Assembly: GCA_032719365.1 (NCBI GenBank)
Contig: CM064869.1
Span: 26,693,504 to 26,757,503, forward strand
DNA length: 64,000 nt
Direction of reading: 5' to 3'
Source: Prinsepia uniflora
Lineage: Eukaryota > Streptophyta > Magnoliopsida > Rosales > Rosaceae
In this document: positions 1 to 9,989 of the stretch, piece after piece
How positions within the stretch are numbered: the stretch's first letter is position 1
Layout of the letters: each line of letters opens with the position of its first letter
Notes under the pieces: generated by a model
Databases searched by the model: none
Told to the model about the DNA's origin: nothing
What the model saw: the letters and a program-made list of their open reading frames with translations, nothing else
Program-made: the position numbers and the translations under genes

Positions 1-2553
1 GAAGTTCAAGGGTATTATGGTAATTTGGTTTTAAAGGGGCAAACTGTTGACTTTTCATATGACATGGATTTTTCACGCATTCCGAGGACCGTTAGGTCGG
101 CCTGGATCCCCTGAGTACAACGACATGCGGTACGTTGTCATTGGACGTCAGATGGTTCAGTTAATGGTCTAAACGTGCGAGGGGCAAAATGGTAATTTGT
201 CATTTGGGGACATTCTGGTCATTTGGTTGCATTGGGATTTGTGCCCAGTTGCAAGTGGACATGTGGCTGCCTAGGGATGGTGACCCACCAGATTTGGGAC
301 ACTTGTCCCTCATTGGAAGGTCATGGAAGCCTCCCCCACCGTCAACTTATTTTAAAAAATTAGGGAGGATAATTGTGCACGATATTTGGAATGAAAAACT
401 TAGAAAACAGAGACAAAGATGATCATGAGACCCTAACCCTCTCAAACTTGATCAGGTGTAGGTGGGGTGTGAAGGGAAGATGGAAGGGAGGCTGTGCTGA
501 GACGACTGGTGGCCACGGCGAGGCATGACGATGGAGGACAGCGGCGGTAGATGGTAAAACCCGTGAAGTCCCCTGTTTGTGTTTGAACATGGGGAAGTTG
601 GATTTAAGGACTAAGGATCGATTTGGTTCACTGGGTGGTGTGTTTAAGGTTATAAGGAATGAATTGAACCTGTTTTCGAAGCCTGAGTTGAACGGTAAGT
701 CAAATTCTCGTGAAACCTTTTTGTAAATTCAAAAATGGCAATTTTGGTTGTGATCATTATTGATCGAAATGTTTATTTGGGTGAGGTCTTGGACATCAAA
801 GGAAATCTTGTAGAAGTGGAATTAGAGGCAGAGATGGCCGGAGAAGCAAGAACACAGAGAAGGAAAGTTTGGTGTGGAATCGACGATCAGGAAGGTATGA
901 TTCAGACCTTGATTATGTGATCTAAAGTTATAGATAGATAGATAAGGATGGGACGAAGCTTAGGGTCAAACTAGAATAAAAAATCGAGTTGGAAATAGCC
1001 GTGAACCGCCTGCGCTGGTTCGAACCGGTTCAGACCGGCTGGACTAAGGTTGAAGATGAACAGTAGTTTGGCGCGTGGCTCCCACGCACATCCCCTTAGG
1101 GAGGCACGTGAGGACTCTTGAGGCCCCTTTTGGGGAAGGTTCCAACACGACTTTTAAAGTATTCGATGTAACGAATATTTTGGGATTGGTTTCGAGTCGA
1201 TCGGACACCGTCTCGATATATTACGGGATGTCCAAAGGTTTTAGGGCTCGGTTAAAAATAGTTTAAAAAATTCAGAAAACTTACGGCGCTTTAGTATAAG
1301 CTTTATGAAGTAGTTAGTGACCTCATTATGAGATTTGGTCAGGTTCGGGAAAGCTGGTGGTAGTGGAGTAGCCCGGAGAGCGTACTTGCGCGCGTATCGA
1401 GGCAGTGCCGCTAATCGTTTGTGAGTGGACTTTGCTTTCTAACTTATGATGCATGCATAAATATTTTATATGTTTTCTATACGTGATTTCTATGTTTATT
1501 ATTATGATCTTGATGATTTACGGTTTTACACATATTTCGAGATATTTACGTAATTGCACGTTTTACGATGTTGTGATTTGACCATGGTTTTAATGATTTA
1601 AATTTGGGATTTGAAATATGATTTGATTTCAATGATGTCTAATGGATTTTGGAAAAGTGATTTTGGGCTTGAAGCCCTGTTTATAAAAGTGATTTCGATA
1701 AATGTGATTTTGGGTTTTGGAATCGGATTTCGGAAATGATGATTTTGTTTTGAAACTTGAAAGAGAATTTCTGGATTTGGGTTTGGGATGATGATTCCGG
1801 ATGCCTGCTTACGAAATCATGATTGCGAATTCGGATATGGATTTTCTATGATTTTCACTTGGTTTTGGGTTTAAAGACCCATTGAAAACTGGTTTTGGTT
1901 TTGGGTTTAAAGACCCAGATATGGCTGGATTTGGTTTTGAGTTTAAAGCCTCGATTGATTGACGGGGGAGGGCCCTGGATTGATATGTTTTGAGTTTAAA
2001 GACTCGGTTATTGTGATATCCCCTGAGACCTGTTGATTGTTTTTTGAGTTTAAAGACTCGTTGATATCCTGGGAAGGCCTGATTATGCGCATGTGTTTTG
2101 AGTTTAAAGACTCGAGCGCACTTAAGATCCAACAACTTGGTTGATTGATGTTTTTCACTAGTTTTTCGCTGGTTTTCAGATGTTTTGGGAAATGGCCCGG
2201 ATAATTTGGATTTGATGAGTTTTGGGCTGGGTTCCCGTACTTTGATGAGAATTTATGATTTTGGATTGAGGCCCTGGATTTGAGTTACGAATTTGAGAAA
2301 AAGAAATGATTCTGACTTTCAATGATGGTTTTCTTATCGTGGAGGGTATAAATGTACTTTTCTATAAACTGTTTCCAGAACGTATTCTTTATTTTTGTTC
2401 ACTCACAGTTTTTTATGTTTTCGATACCCTTCAGGTTTGATGCGGTGCGGGCTATTGTTAGAGAGAGACGGAGACATCACACACGCGATCCACAGTAGAT
2501 TCTGAGCGTTCTGGGAAGATTCAGAAATTTTTGGACGGTTCGTTTGGGGAATC
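1..2553 (+). mobile_element. Tekay/Del-type LTR A, left part (solo or 3' LTR, 5' end outside window)
   Basis: The first bases align with a point about 260 bp inside the complete LTR at 15292, so the LTR start lies outside the window. The sequence runs through the conserved LTR block at about 1160-1220 and the donor-like GTGAGT at 1421. An array of GRGT-TTAAAG-ACYC hairpin units lies at 1665-2113 and an acceptor-like CCCTTCAG ends at 2434. At 2553 it is interrupted by element B and resumes at 12835. The short ORFs inside it are not genes. Family assignment rests on similarity to the LTRs of B and D. Confidence 0.85.
2549..2553. repeat. Target site duplication of element B (left copy)
   Basis: GAATC stands directly before the TG of the left LTR at 2554. 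The same five bases occur at 12830-12834, directly after the terminal CA of the right LTR. A 5-bp duplication is usual for gypsy integrases and fixes both element ends. Confidence 0.95.
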
Positions 2554-3930
2554 TGACAGGACCCGCCCCAATCCCTCTGGGACCACCCGGGATGTGCCCT
2601 GCTCCCGTCTGACACCCGACATTAAAATACCAAAAATACCCTTATTGAAGATGAAATGCATAAAGAAAATCCACAGTTAAGTCATACATAGCAGGCCACA
2701 AAAATACTCGAATACAAATAGTGTCAGACAAGGGATAGTTCCCGAATACAGTTTATTGAGCACGACTTTAGACACACAACGTGCCAACCTACCCAGCAGT
2801 AGGGTTCAGGTACGCAACGTAAACCTATGCCTCTTCCTCCTCGAGATCCTCCTCCTCCTCCTCCTCAGGATCCTCCTCCTCAATAGCACTACCTGGAGGG
2901 GTAGTAAAACAACAAAGGTGAGTGGGCCGAAACTCAAGGTTTACAAAATAGTTTACCATTTCGAAAACATGTAGCTTTTTCCCCTCCGTTTGCCGAAAAG
3001 ATATGCATTAGTATCATAGACCACAAAACCATATAATCATAAGCAGAATAACATCAACATAATATAATCTTAGTCACTGCACTATACATCCCAACCCTGA
3101 CATCCCAGATGCCCGACGTCCCAGACGCCCGATAAGGTCACAGTCCCATGGCTACGCGTGCCACCCGGGGTCTCAATCCTGAGTCCAAATCCCGAACCCA
3201 GTCCGAGCATGGCATTCTAGATGCCTGACGTCCCAGACGTTCAATAGTAGCAATCTTGCTCCTGAGTCACTCTACGGTCCGGTCCCTCCGTAGAATGACT
3301 CCTCACAGGCAATGCGCCGTGACCACTCCGGTGTACCTACATCCGGAGGAGATAGAATCCTAGGGTAGATCTATACAGTGCAGTACCACAGATAATATCG
3401 AGATCCATTATACATATACATGACTCAAAACCATTCATAAACAACCAGACGGGTCTCATGCCCAAACATCGTAATACGCGCCATAAATCATACTCAAGAT
3501 AAACAGATACTTTTACTTGAATCACATATAGATATAGTAGAAGGTAAAAAAATTATGCATGCCGAAGTTTAGTGAAATCAAAGGCCCACTCACAGTACAA
3601 TCCCGCTGCAATCCCGAGCGTAAAGCCCCGTCCAAGGGTTAAAGTACAATTCTTGTCATGTCCAAAGCATACGTAAAGGTCACTTAAGTCCCTACTAAAC
3701 AACTAAGAAACCCTAGACTGAAACCGGCCCGGGAAAGCCGTCCGAACACGCTTCCCAAGGCGTCAAACCCTAATTTGACCAACTTAACGATCTCCGATCG
3801 ACACGAAACCACCGCCATTGGATCCGTATCGTCGAAACCTTGAAAATGGCACTGGTCCCACACAAAATACTGTTCACACGCGCCCCCCACGCGCCGATCA
3901 ACCCTCTGGTCAACAGTGCTACAGTGATCC

Positions 3931-4086
3931 TGACGTCAGCATGACGTCACTGTTGACGTCAGCATGACGTCATCACTGACAGTGTCAAAGGACACGTGTC
4001 AACAGCCCATTGGTCCATAGTCTGACAGTTTTCTGACATGATGACGTCATCATGACGTCACTGCTGACGTCAGCATGATGACGTCA
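3931..4086. promoter_or_regulatory. Cluster of eight TGACGTCA palindromes in the LTR of B
   Basis: Exact TGACGTCA octamers start at 3931, 3942, 3954, 3965, 4042, 4053, 4065 and 4079. TGACGTCA is the core bound by plant bZIP factors of the TGA/CRE type. The right LTR keeps six copies at about 11368-11505 after a short deletion. The cluster lies some 1.3-1.5 kb from the LTR start in element sense. Promoter function is inferred. Confidence 0.6.
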
Positions 4087-4929
4087 TCAGCTATAGTACC
4101 GGGTCTGAGAACCGGGTCACCGCAGACCCACGGTTCAACCCGATCAGTTCTCATCAACCCAACCACCAAAAACGATGGGATTTGTTCATATGAACTCGTC
4201 TAATCATGTTCTATGGTTCTGTAGGATTAAAACAGGTTTTTAAGTTCGAGAAACTACCTGAAAATCGACGGGAAACCGGCTGCCGGCTCTGGTTCGTCTT
4301 CTCCGGCGAGCCGTCAAGCTTTCAGCCACGAACCCTGGTCCAAAATGCTCGTCTAGTTCCCTAGGTTATGTCTCAAAAGCAAACAAACATTTCCAACGTT
4401 AAAAACGGACGTTTCGAAACAGGGAAGGAAATCGGTGTCTCTCGGGTTTATGGGCTTACCGCCACCGTGGGCTGCCCAGTCCAGTCCTGAGTCGTCCTAT
4501 GGTTCCAGTTGACCCATCCCTAAGTTAGTTCGAGTGCAGGGGTGATGGTTTGAACGGTTTGGTTAGTTTGGGCTGCACGGGTTCCTTCTCTGGTTTGTGG
4601 GTTTCCCGGCCGTGCAAGGTGGCCGTGGTGGTGGTGATGGCCGTCTGGGGGTTGCTGGGGGTTGCCTGGTGCTGAATGGTGAGGGAGGTTGGGTGGTGAG
4701 CTGCTGAAGTGTTTGTGCAGAGAGTGAGAGGGTGCACGGTTTTGAGAGAATGAAAATGTGAGAGTGTGAGTCTCAGATGGTTTTAAGAACAGCAGGAGAA
4801 AATGAAACCAACGGCTAGGATTGAGTCTGAGTGTAAGGATGGAAGGTGAGGATTTAAGGAAATTAAATTAATTAATTAATGGAATGGCAAACACAGATCC
4901 TGGTTTTTGGGGATGATGTGGATGAGGTA

Positions 4930-4953
4930 GATGAGTGACATGTGTCACTCATC
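4930..4953. promoter_or_regulatory. Conserved LTR palindrome (B, left copy)
   Basis: Arms GATGAGTGACA and TGTCACTCATC are separated by TG. The right LTR copy at 12341-12364 is a perfect 24-nt palindrome centred on a CACGTG G-box core. Equivalent palindromes stand at the same LTR position in C, D and E. Confidence 0.55.
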
Positions 4954-5417
4954 AAGGGTCCAGATTGATTGGGTTAAAGTAAATCAGATTCTAATATTTT
5001 ATTATTATTTTAATTCCGAGTCTCGGTTAGTTCGGTTACGTTCTTGACCATAACTTTTTCGTCGTAAGTCCGATTTCGGCGTGCCGCCTGTCTACGGATT
5101 CGTATCGACGAGACCTACGTACCGGTCATTGGCCCTCGTTCGTTGGACTTCCCGGGTCAAAAGTCAACATTTGGCCCCCAAATGGCCAAATTACCAAAAT
5201 ACCCCTTGACTTCCGAACGTCACAACTTCTTCCTCGAATGTCGGAATCGAACGTGCCACCTGCCTATGAACTCGTGACGTCCTAAACTACGTCACGGTCA
5301 CGGGTAAAAGTCCTAAATACTTCCCGAGATAAAAGTCAACTTTCCCCCCCCCCCCCCTTAGGGGCAAAACGGTCATTTTACAATAAAATAATAATTACGA
5401 AAGTTCGGGTCGTTACA

Positions 5418-5433
5418 ATCTACCCACCTTACA
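5418..5433 (-). other. Polypurine tract of element B
   Basis: On the minus strand the purine-rich AAGGTGGGTAGAT stands directly before the TG of the 3' LTR. Element D has the closely related AAGGAGGGAAGAT at the same place, preceded in both by a similar AAATTTCGAGGAYGAAAT motif. Confidence 0.8.
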
Positions 5434-5452
5434 AAAATTTCATCCTCGAAAT

Positions 5453-6148
5453 TTACTCGAATAAAAACGAGTACTGCTCCCTCATCAAGTCTTCGGGTTC
5501 CCATGTCGCTTCTTCGACGTCATGGTTCCTCCATAGCACTTTCACCAGCCGAATCGTCTTGTTTCTCAGAACCTTGTTCTTCTGATCCAGAATCTGCACT
5601 GGTTTCTCCTCAAAGCTCAGATCAGTCATCAGTTCTACTAGTTGTTCCGGCAAGGCATGTGAATCGTCCCGTAGGTATTTCCGTAACATGGACACATGGA
5701 AAACGTCGTGCACTCTGGCAAGTTCTGGAGGTAATGCCAACCGGTATGCCACTAGTCCAATCCTCTCTAAGATCTCGAACGGCCCAAAATAACGTGGACT
5801 CAACTTCCCGCGTCGGCCAAAACAGATAATTCCTTTCCATGGAGATAACTTAAGGAACACAAAATCTCCAACCTCGAATTCCAAGTCTCGAATTCGTCGA
5901 TCCGCATAGCTCTTTTGGCGATCCTGCGCTGCCTTCAATCTTTCCTTGATGATTCGAACTGTTTCCTGGGTCATGTCCATCAAATCCGGTCCTAAAGCTG
6001 CTCGCTCTCCTACCTCCATCCAGCAGATAGGTGTCCTGCACTGTCGGCCATACAGTGCCTCGTAGGGTGCCATCCCGATACTTGCCTGATAACTGTTGTT
6101 GTATGCGAACTTCATCAAAGGCAAATGAGTATCCCACGAATCCTGAAA
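5453..6148 (-). pseudogene. Integrase C-terminal region with chromodomain-like end (part of gag-pol B)
   Basis: This is the last open segment of the B polyprotein and is in the same frame as all upstream segments. A TAG at 6149-6151 separates it from the integrase core. It begins with the end of the catalytic core (LMKFAYNNSYQASIGMAPYE) and passes through the basic GPFEILERIG region of the integrase C-terminal domain. It ends with a segment reading KVLWRNHDVEEATWEPEDLM, the chromodomain-like module of chromoviruses, which in this group is thought to steer integration to particular chromatin. The natural stop lies at 5453. Confidence 0.9.
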
Positions 6149-6274
6149 CTACAGTACACAAGACCTCATCATGTCCTCCAGTGTCTGGATAGTCCTCTCT
6201 GACTGCCCATTGGTCTGTGGGTGGAACGCTGTACTAAAATGTAAGTTTGTACCCAAGGCGTTCTGCAAACTTCT

Positions 6275-8407
6275 CTAGAACCTAGATGTGAAACGCGGAT
6301 CTCGATCAGACACTATCGACTCCGGCGTACCATGAAGTCGAATGATCTCCTTCACAAACAGCTGCGCCAGTCGGTTTGGCTTAAATGTCTCCTGTACCGG
6401 TAGGAAATGAGCTGACTTGGTCAATCGGTCGACAATCACCCAAACTCCATCGAATCCCCTCTGAGTTCTAGGCAATTTGAAGACAAAGTCCATGGTAATG
6501 TGATACCACTTCCACTCGGGAATCGGAAGTGGTTGCATTGCTCCATACGGTCTCTGCCGCTCCGCCTTGAACTGCTGACAGGTCAAACATCTGCTCACAA
6601 ACACTGCAATATCCTTCTTCATTCCTGCCCACCAATAATGGTCCCGGAGGGTACGGTACATCTTTGTACCTCCCGGATGCATGGCATAAGCCGAACTGTG
6701 GGCTTCCTCGAGAATTTCTGCCCATAACTCTGCCACTGCAGGAACACACAAACGGCCCAGTTTCACCAGAGCTCCATCTGGTCGAATAGTAAAGTCCTGC
6801 CTCTCATCCGCTTCGACCTCGATCCTGTAGATACAAAGTGTCGGATCCTCCAATTGTGCCTCGATAGTCCGATCGACTAGCACAGGTCGTACATGAAAAC
6901 TGGCCAACAAAGCTCCCTGCTCATCCATCCCCAGCATAACTCCAGCTCTTCGGAGTTCCACTAGCAAAGGAAGGTACACCAGCCTCAGGTGTGCAATCGA
7001 TCCTGCTGACTTCCTACTGAGTGCGTCTGCCACAACGTTCGCCTTCCCTGGATGATATTCAATCGTACAATCATAGTCCTTGATTAGTTCTAGCCACCGT
7101 CGCTGCCTCACGTTCAGCTCCTTCTGAGTGAACAAATGCTTTAAACTCTGATGATCGGTGAAGATCCTGCAAGTCACCCCGTACAGATAATGTCGCCAGA
7201 TCTTTAAAGCGTGAACCACCGCTGCCAACTCCAGATCATGCGTAGGGTAGTTCAGTTCATGTGTCTTTAGCTGTCTCGATGCATAAGCGATAACTCTGCC
7301 ATTCTGCATTAGCACGCAACCCAACCCTTGCAATGATGTGTCACTGTAGACTTCGAACTCTCCACTGTTATCCGGCAAGGCAAGAACAGGTGCGGTAGTT
7401 AACCGACGTTTTAATTCCTGATAACTCTGCTCACACCGTTCATCCCAAACAAACTTTACTCCCTTCCTGGTTAAACGAGTCAACGGTGCAGTGATACTAG
7501 AGAAGCCCTCAACAAATCTCCGGTAGTATCCTGCCAAACCGACGAAACTCCGTACCTCAGTCACGGTTGTCGGTCTAGCCCAATTTGTCACCGCTTCGGT
7601 CTTCTGGGGATCCACACTAATCCCGTCTGCTGACACTACATGTCCCAGAAAACCAATGCTGGTTAGCCAAAACTGACACTTACTCAGCTTGGCGTATAAC
7701 TGGTTCTGCCTCAGCTTCCCTAACACCGATCGTAAGTGTTTCTCATGAGCCTGAGCACTCCTCGAGTACACAAGGATGTCATCAATGAACACGATCACAA
7801 ACTTATCCAAATAAGATCGGAAGACCCTATTCATCAGATCCATGAATGCTGCTGGAGCATTCGTCAAGCCGAAAGGCATCACAAGGAATTCATAATGCCC
7901 GTATCTGGTCCGAAACGCTGTCTTCGGGACATCCCCTTCAGCAATCTTCAGCTGGTGATAACCAGATCGTAAATCAATCTTCGAGAAGTATTGTGCTCCT
8001 CGCAGTTGATCAAAGAGATCGTCAATCCTGGGTAAGGGGTACTGGTTCCTTACCGTGACCTTGTTGAGCTGTCGATAATCCACACACAAACGGAGGCTCC
8101 CCTCCTTCTTCTCCACAAATAATACCGGTGCTCCCCAAGGTGATGTACTCGGTCGGATGAGTCCCAAGTCCACCAACTCCTGCAATTGGATCTTCAGTTC
8201 CCGTAACTCTGCTGGTGTCATCCGATATGGTGCCTGTGATATAGGTCGTGTGCCGGGAAGTAGTTCAATCGTGAACTCAATCTCCCGATGTGGTGGTAAA
8301 CCAGGCAAATCTTCCGGGAACACATTCGGGAATTCTCGCACCACAGGTATATCATCGGCACCCGAAGTATCACTCTTCGTCGTCACAACATGCGCCAGAT
8401 AACCCTG
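6275..8407 (-). pseudogene. Reverse transcriptase, RNase H and integrase core (part of gag-pol B)
   Basis: About 710 codons are open here between stops at 8408-8410 (TGA) and 6275-6277 (TAG). Counting from the methionine at 8386, the RT palm motifs are CVDYRQLNKV near residue 101, PFGLTNAPAAF near 171 and the FIDD active site at 200-203. RNase H follows from about 345 (FEVYSDTSLQGLG). The integrase HHCC zinc domain (HPGGTKM...CLTCQQ) comes next, then the core with MDFVFKLPRTQ and SDRDPRFTSRF supplying the first two acidic residues. The glutamate of the DDE triad lies beyond the 6275 stop, in the same frame. The enzymes copy element RNA into DNA and insert it; with these stops the copy cannot do so alone. 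Confidence 0.93.
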
Positions 8408-9208
8408 TCATCCCTTCTGTAGAAGCTTCGTAGCGGCAAGTGAAGAAATTACTTCAGGTAGAGAACCGTCGCGCTCTCCCTGAAAAGTAACCTCCGGCAA
8501 ACCCGGACTCCGCAATATCACCCGCCTACTACAACAGTCGATGAGCGAACCGTGCTCAGTCAACCAATCCATTCCCAAGATAACATCAAAGTCATGGATA
8601 TCCATAAGGATTAGATCAGCTAGCAGATCTACATCCTCCACCCTTACTGGGCATCTCCGGATCACCTGATTCACTATGTACACAACGCCCATCGGTGTAC
8701 CAACACCCATTTCACTATCCAAGGCTGACACCTCGCGATCTAACATACCCGTACAACTTTTCGAAATAAAATAATGAGTGGCCCCAGCATCCATTAACAC
8801 CCGTACAACAATATTTGAGATATGAAGAGTACCTGTAACCACACTAGGGGCTGACCTCGCCTGCTGCTGAGTCACTGCAAAAACAGGAGCTCTAGGTCCC
8901 GCAGTCTGTCCGCGCCCACGCGCGCCACGCTCAGCACTCTGTCCTCGGCCTCTGGTAGGGTGGGAAGCCGAACTCTGTGTCACACTAACACCTTTAGTCT
9001 CGTTGTTCCTTGACAGTAAAGGGCAATCTCGGGCATAGTGGCCCGCTCCTCCACAAGCAAAGCAATTAACTGTCCTCGGTCCATCCCAAGACCCTCCTGA
9101 TGCACCACTCCAAGCCTGATGCTGTCCAGAACTGAATCTCGATCCGCCCCTCTGAGAGTTTCCATGTCGACCTGACCAGCCACGACCTCGTAAAGATGAG
9201 GGTGCTCC
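8408..9208 (-). pseudogene. Gag zinc knuckle and aspartic protease (part of gag-pol B)
   Basis: This segment is in frame with the gag segment upstream and the RT segment downstream. A CCHC zinc knuckle (CFACGGAGHYARDC) is encoded at about 9021-9063 on the minus strand, after a Gly/Ser/Arg-rich linker. The protease follows, with the region VRVLMDAGATHYFIS holding the active-site aspartate in DAG and ILGMDWLTEHG as the second conserved block. A TGA at 9209-9211 cuts it from gag and a TGA at 8408-8410 from RT. Confidence 0.9.
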
Positions 9209-9886
9209 TCAGTAATTCCCCCCCTTAGAGATCTTTGGGCCGGTTGGTCCAGGATGTGGACGATCCCGGCGCTGCCCCTCGCCTGATGATTGTTGCGCCT
9301 GGTGTGCCGCCAGACTGGCCTCGACACGAACTGCAGCGTCGACCATGTCCCTCAGAGTCGCGTAACTAGTAGCCGTCACACTTGCCCGTAACTCTCCTCG
9401 GAGTCCCAACTCAAATCTTTGACATTTTTCCTCCTCAGTACTCACAAAAGCTGCGGCAAAACGGGAAAGCTTCCCGAAAGTCTGCTCGTAATCTACCACT
9501 GACATATCTCCCTGTTCCAGCCGCAGGAACTCTGCCTCTCGTGCCATGCGAAATGAACGCGGGTAATACTGATCTAAGAATCGGGCACGAAAGACCTCCC
9601 ATGTGGTGGTGTGAACAGTCCACCCTGACATCTCAAGACCATGCCACCATTGATAAGCCCCGCCTTCCAGTAAGAAGGCCGCCAGTGCCACCCGCTCGCC
9701 AGGTGGGTAGTGCATCACGGTGAAGATTCTTTCCCATTTCGCAATCCACTCATGGGCATCCTCGGGGTTTGATCCCCCGCTGAACGGTGTGGCTCCCAAC
9801 CTTTGAGCCCACTCAATGCTAGCACATTCCATCCCTCTCGCGATTTCCTCGTCAGTTCGTGTTTGAGGAATTCTCCTCGGAGGCAT
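9209..9886 (-). pseudogene. Gag N-terminal and core region (part of gag-pol B)
   Basis: Begins at the ATG at 9886, 103 bp downstream of the 5' LTR in element sense. It encodes 225 residues ending at TGA 9209. The core has the retrotransposon gag signature around FLLEGGAYQWWHG and the helix-rich FLDQYYPRSFRMAREAEFLR region. Gag normally forms the virus-like particle. The zinc knuckle of the same gag lies beyond the stop in the same frame, so the truncation is a point nonsense change, not a domain boundary. Confidence 0.92.
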
Positions 9887-9974
9887 AACCCACTGTTAAG
9901 AGGCATAGATTAGATACTGACATCTTTTAAACTAAATACTGACCACTAGTCTAACATGCTGACCACAACCTAGT

Positions 9975-9986
9975 GCTCTGATACCA
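9975..9986 (-). other. Primer binding site of element B (initiator methionine tRNA)
   Basis: On the minus strand the sequence is TGGTATCAGAGC, three bases downstream of the 5' LTR end (CCTGTCA at 9990). It is complementary to the 3' end of plant initiator tRNA-Met and is the standard primer site of this lineage. Confidence 0.95.
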
Positions 9987-9989
9987 AGT

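Larger units (their letters stand above)
2554..5417 (-). repeat. 3' LTR of element B
   Basis: This 2,864-bp LTR begins TGACAGG and ends CGTTACA on the plus strand, i.e. TGTAACG...CCTGTCA in element sense. It holds a CCT-rich microsatellite (2830-2883), closing-stem arms at 2918-2928 and 3583-3593, hairpin units at 3100-3250, eight TGACGTCA sites at 3931-4086, a 24-nt palindrome at 4930-4953 and a run of 14 C at 5344-5357. Confidence 0.95.

Noticed and set aside
4525..4737. 70-residue minus-strand ORF present in both LTRs of B (also 11937-12149)
   Set aside because: Low-complexity His/Thr/Pro sequence in the LTR leader; no family features. Duplication only reflects the two LTRs.
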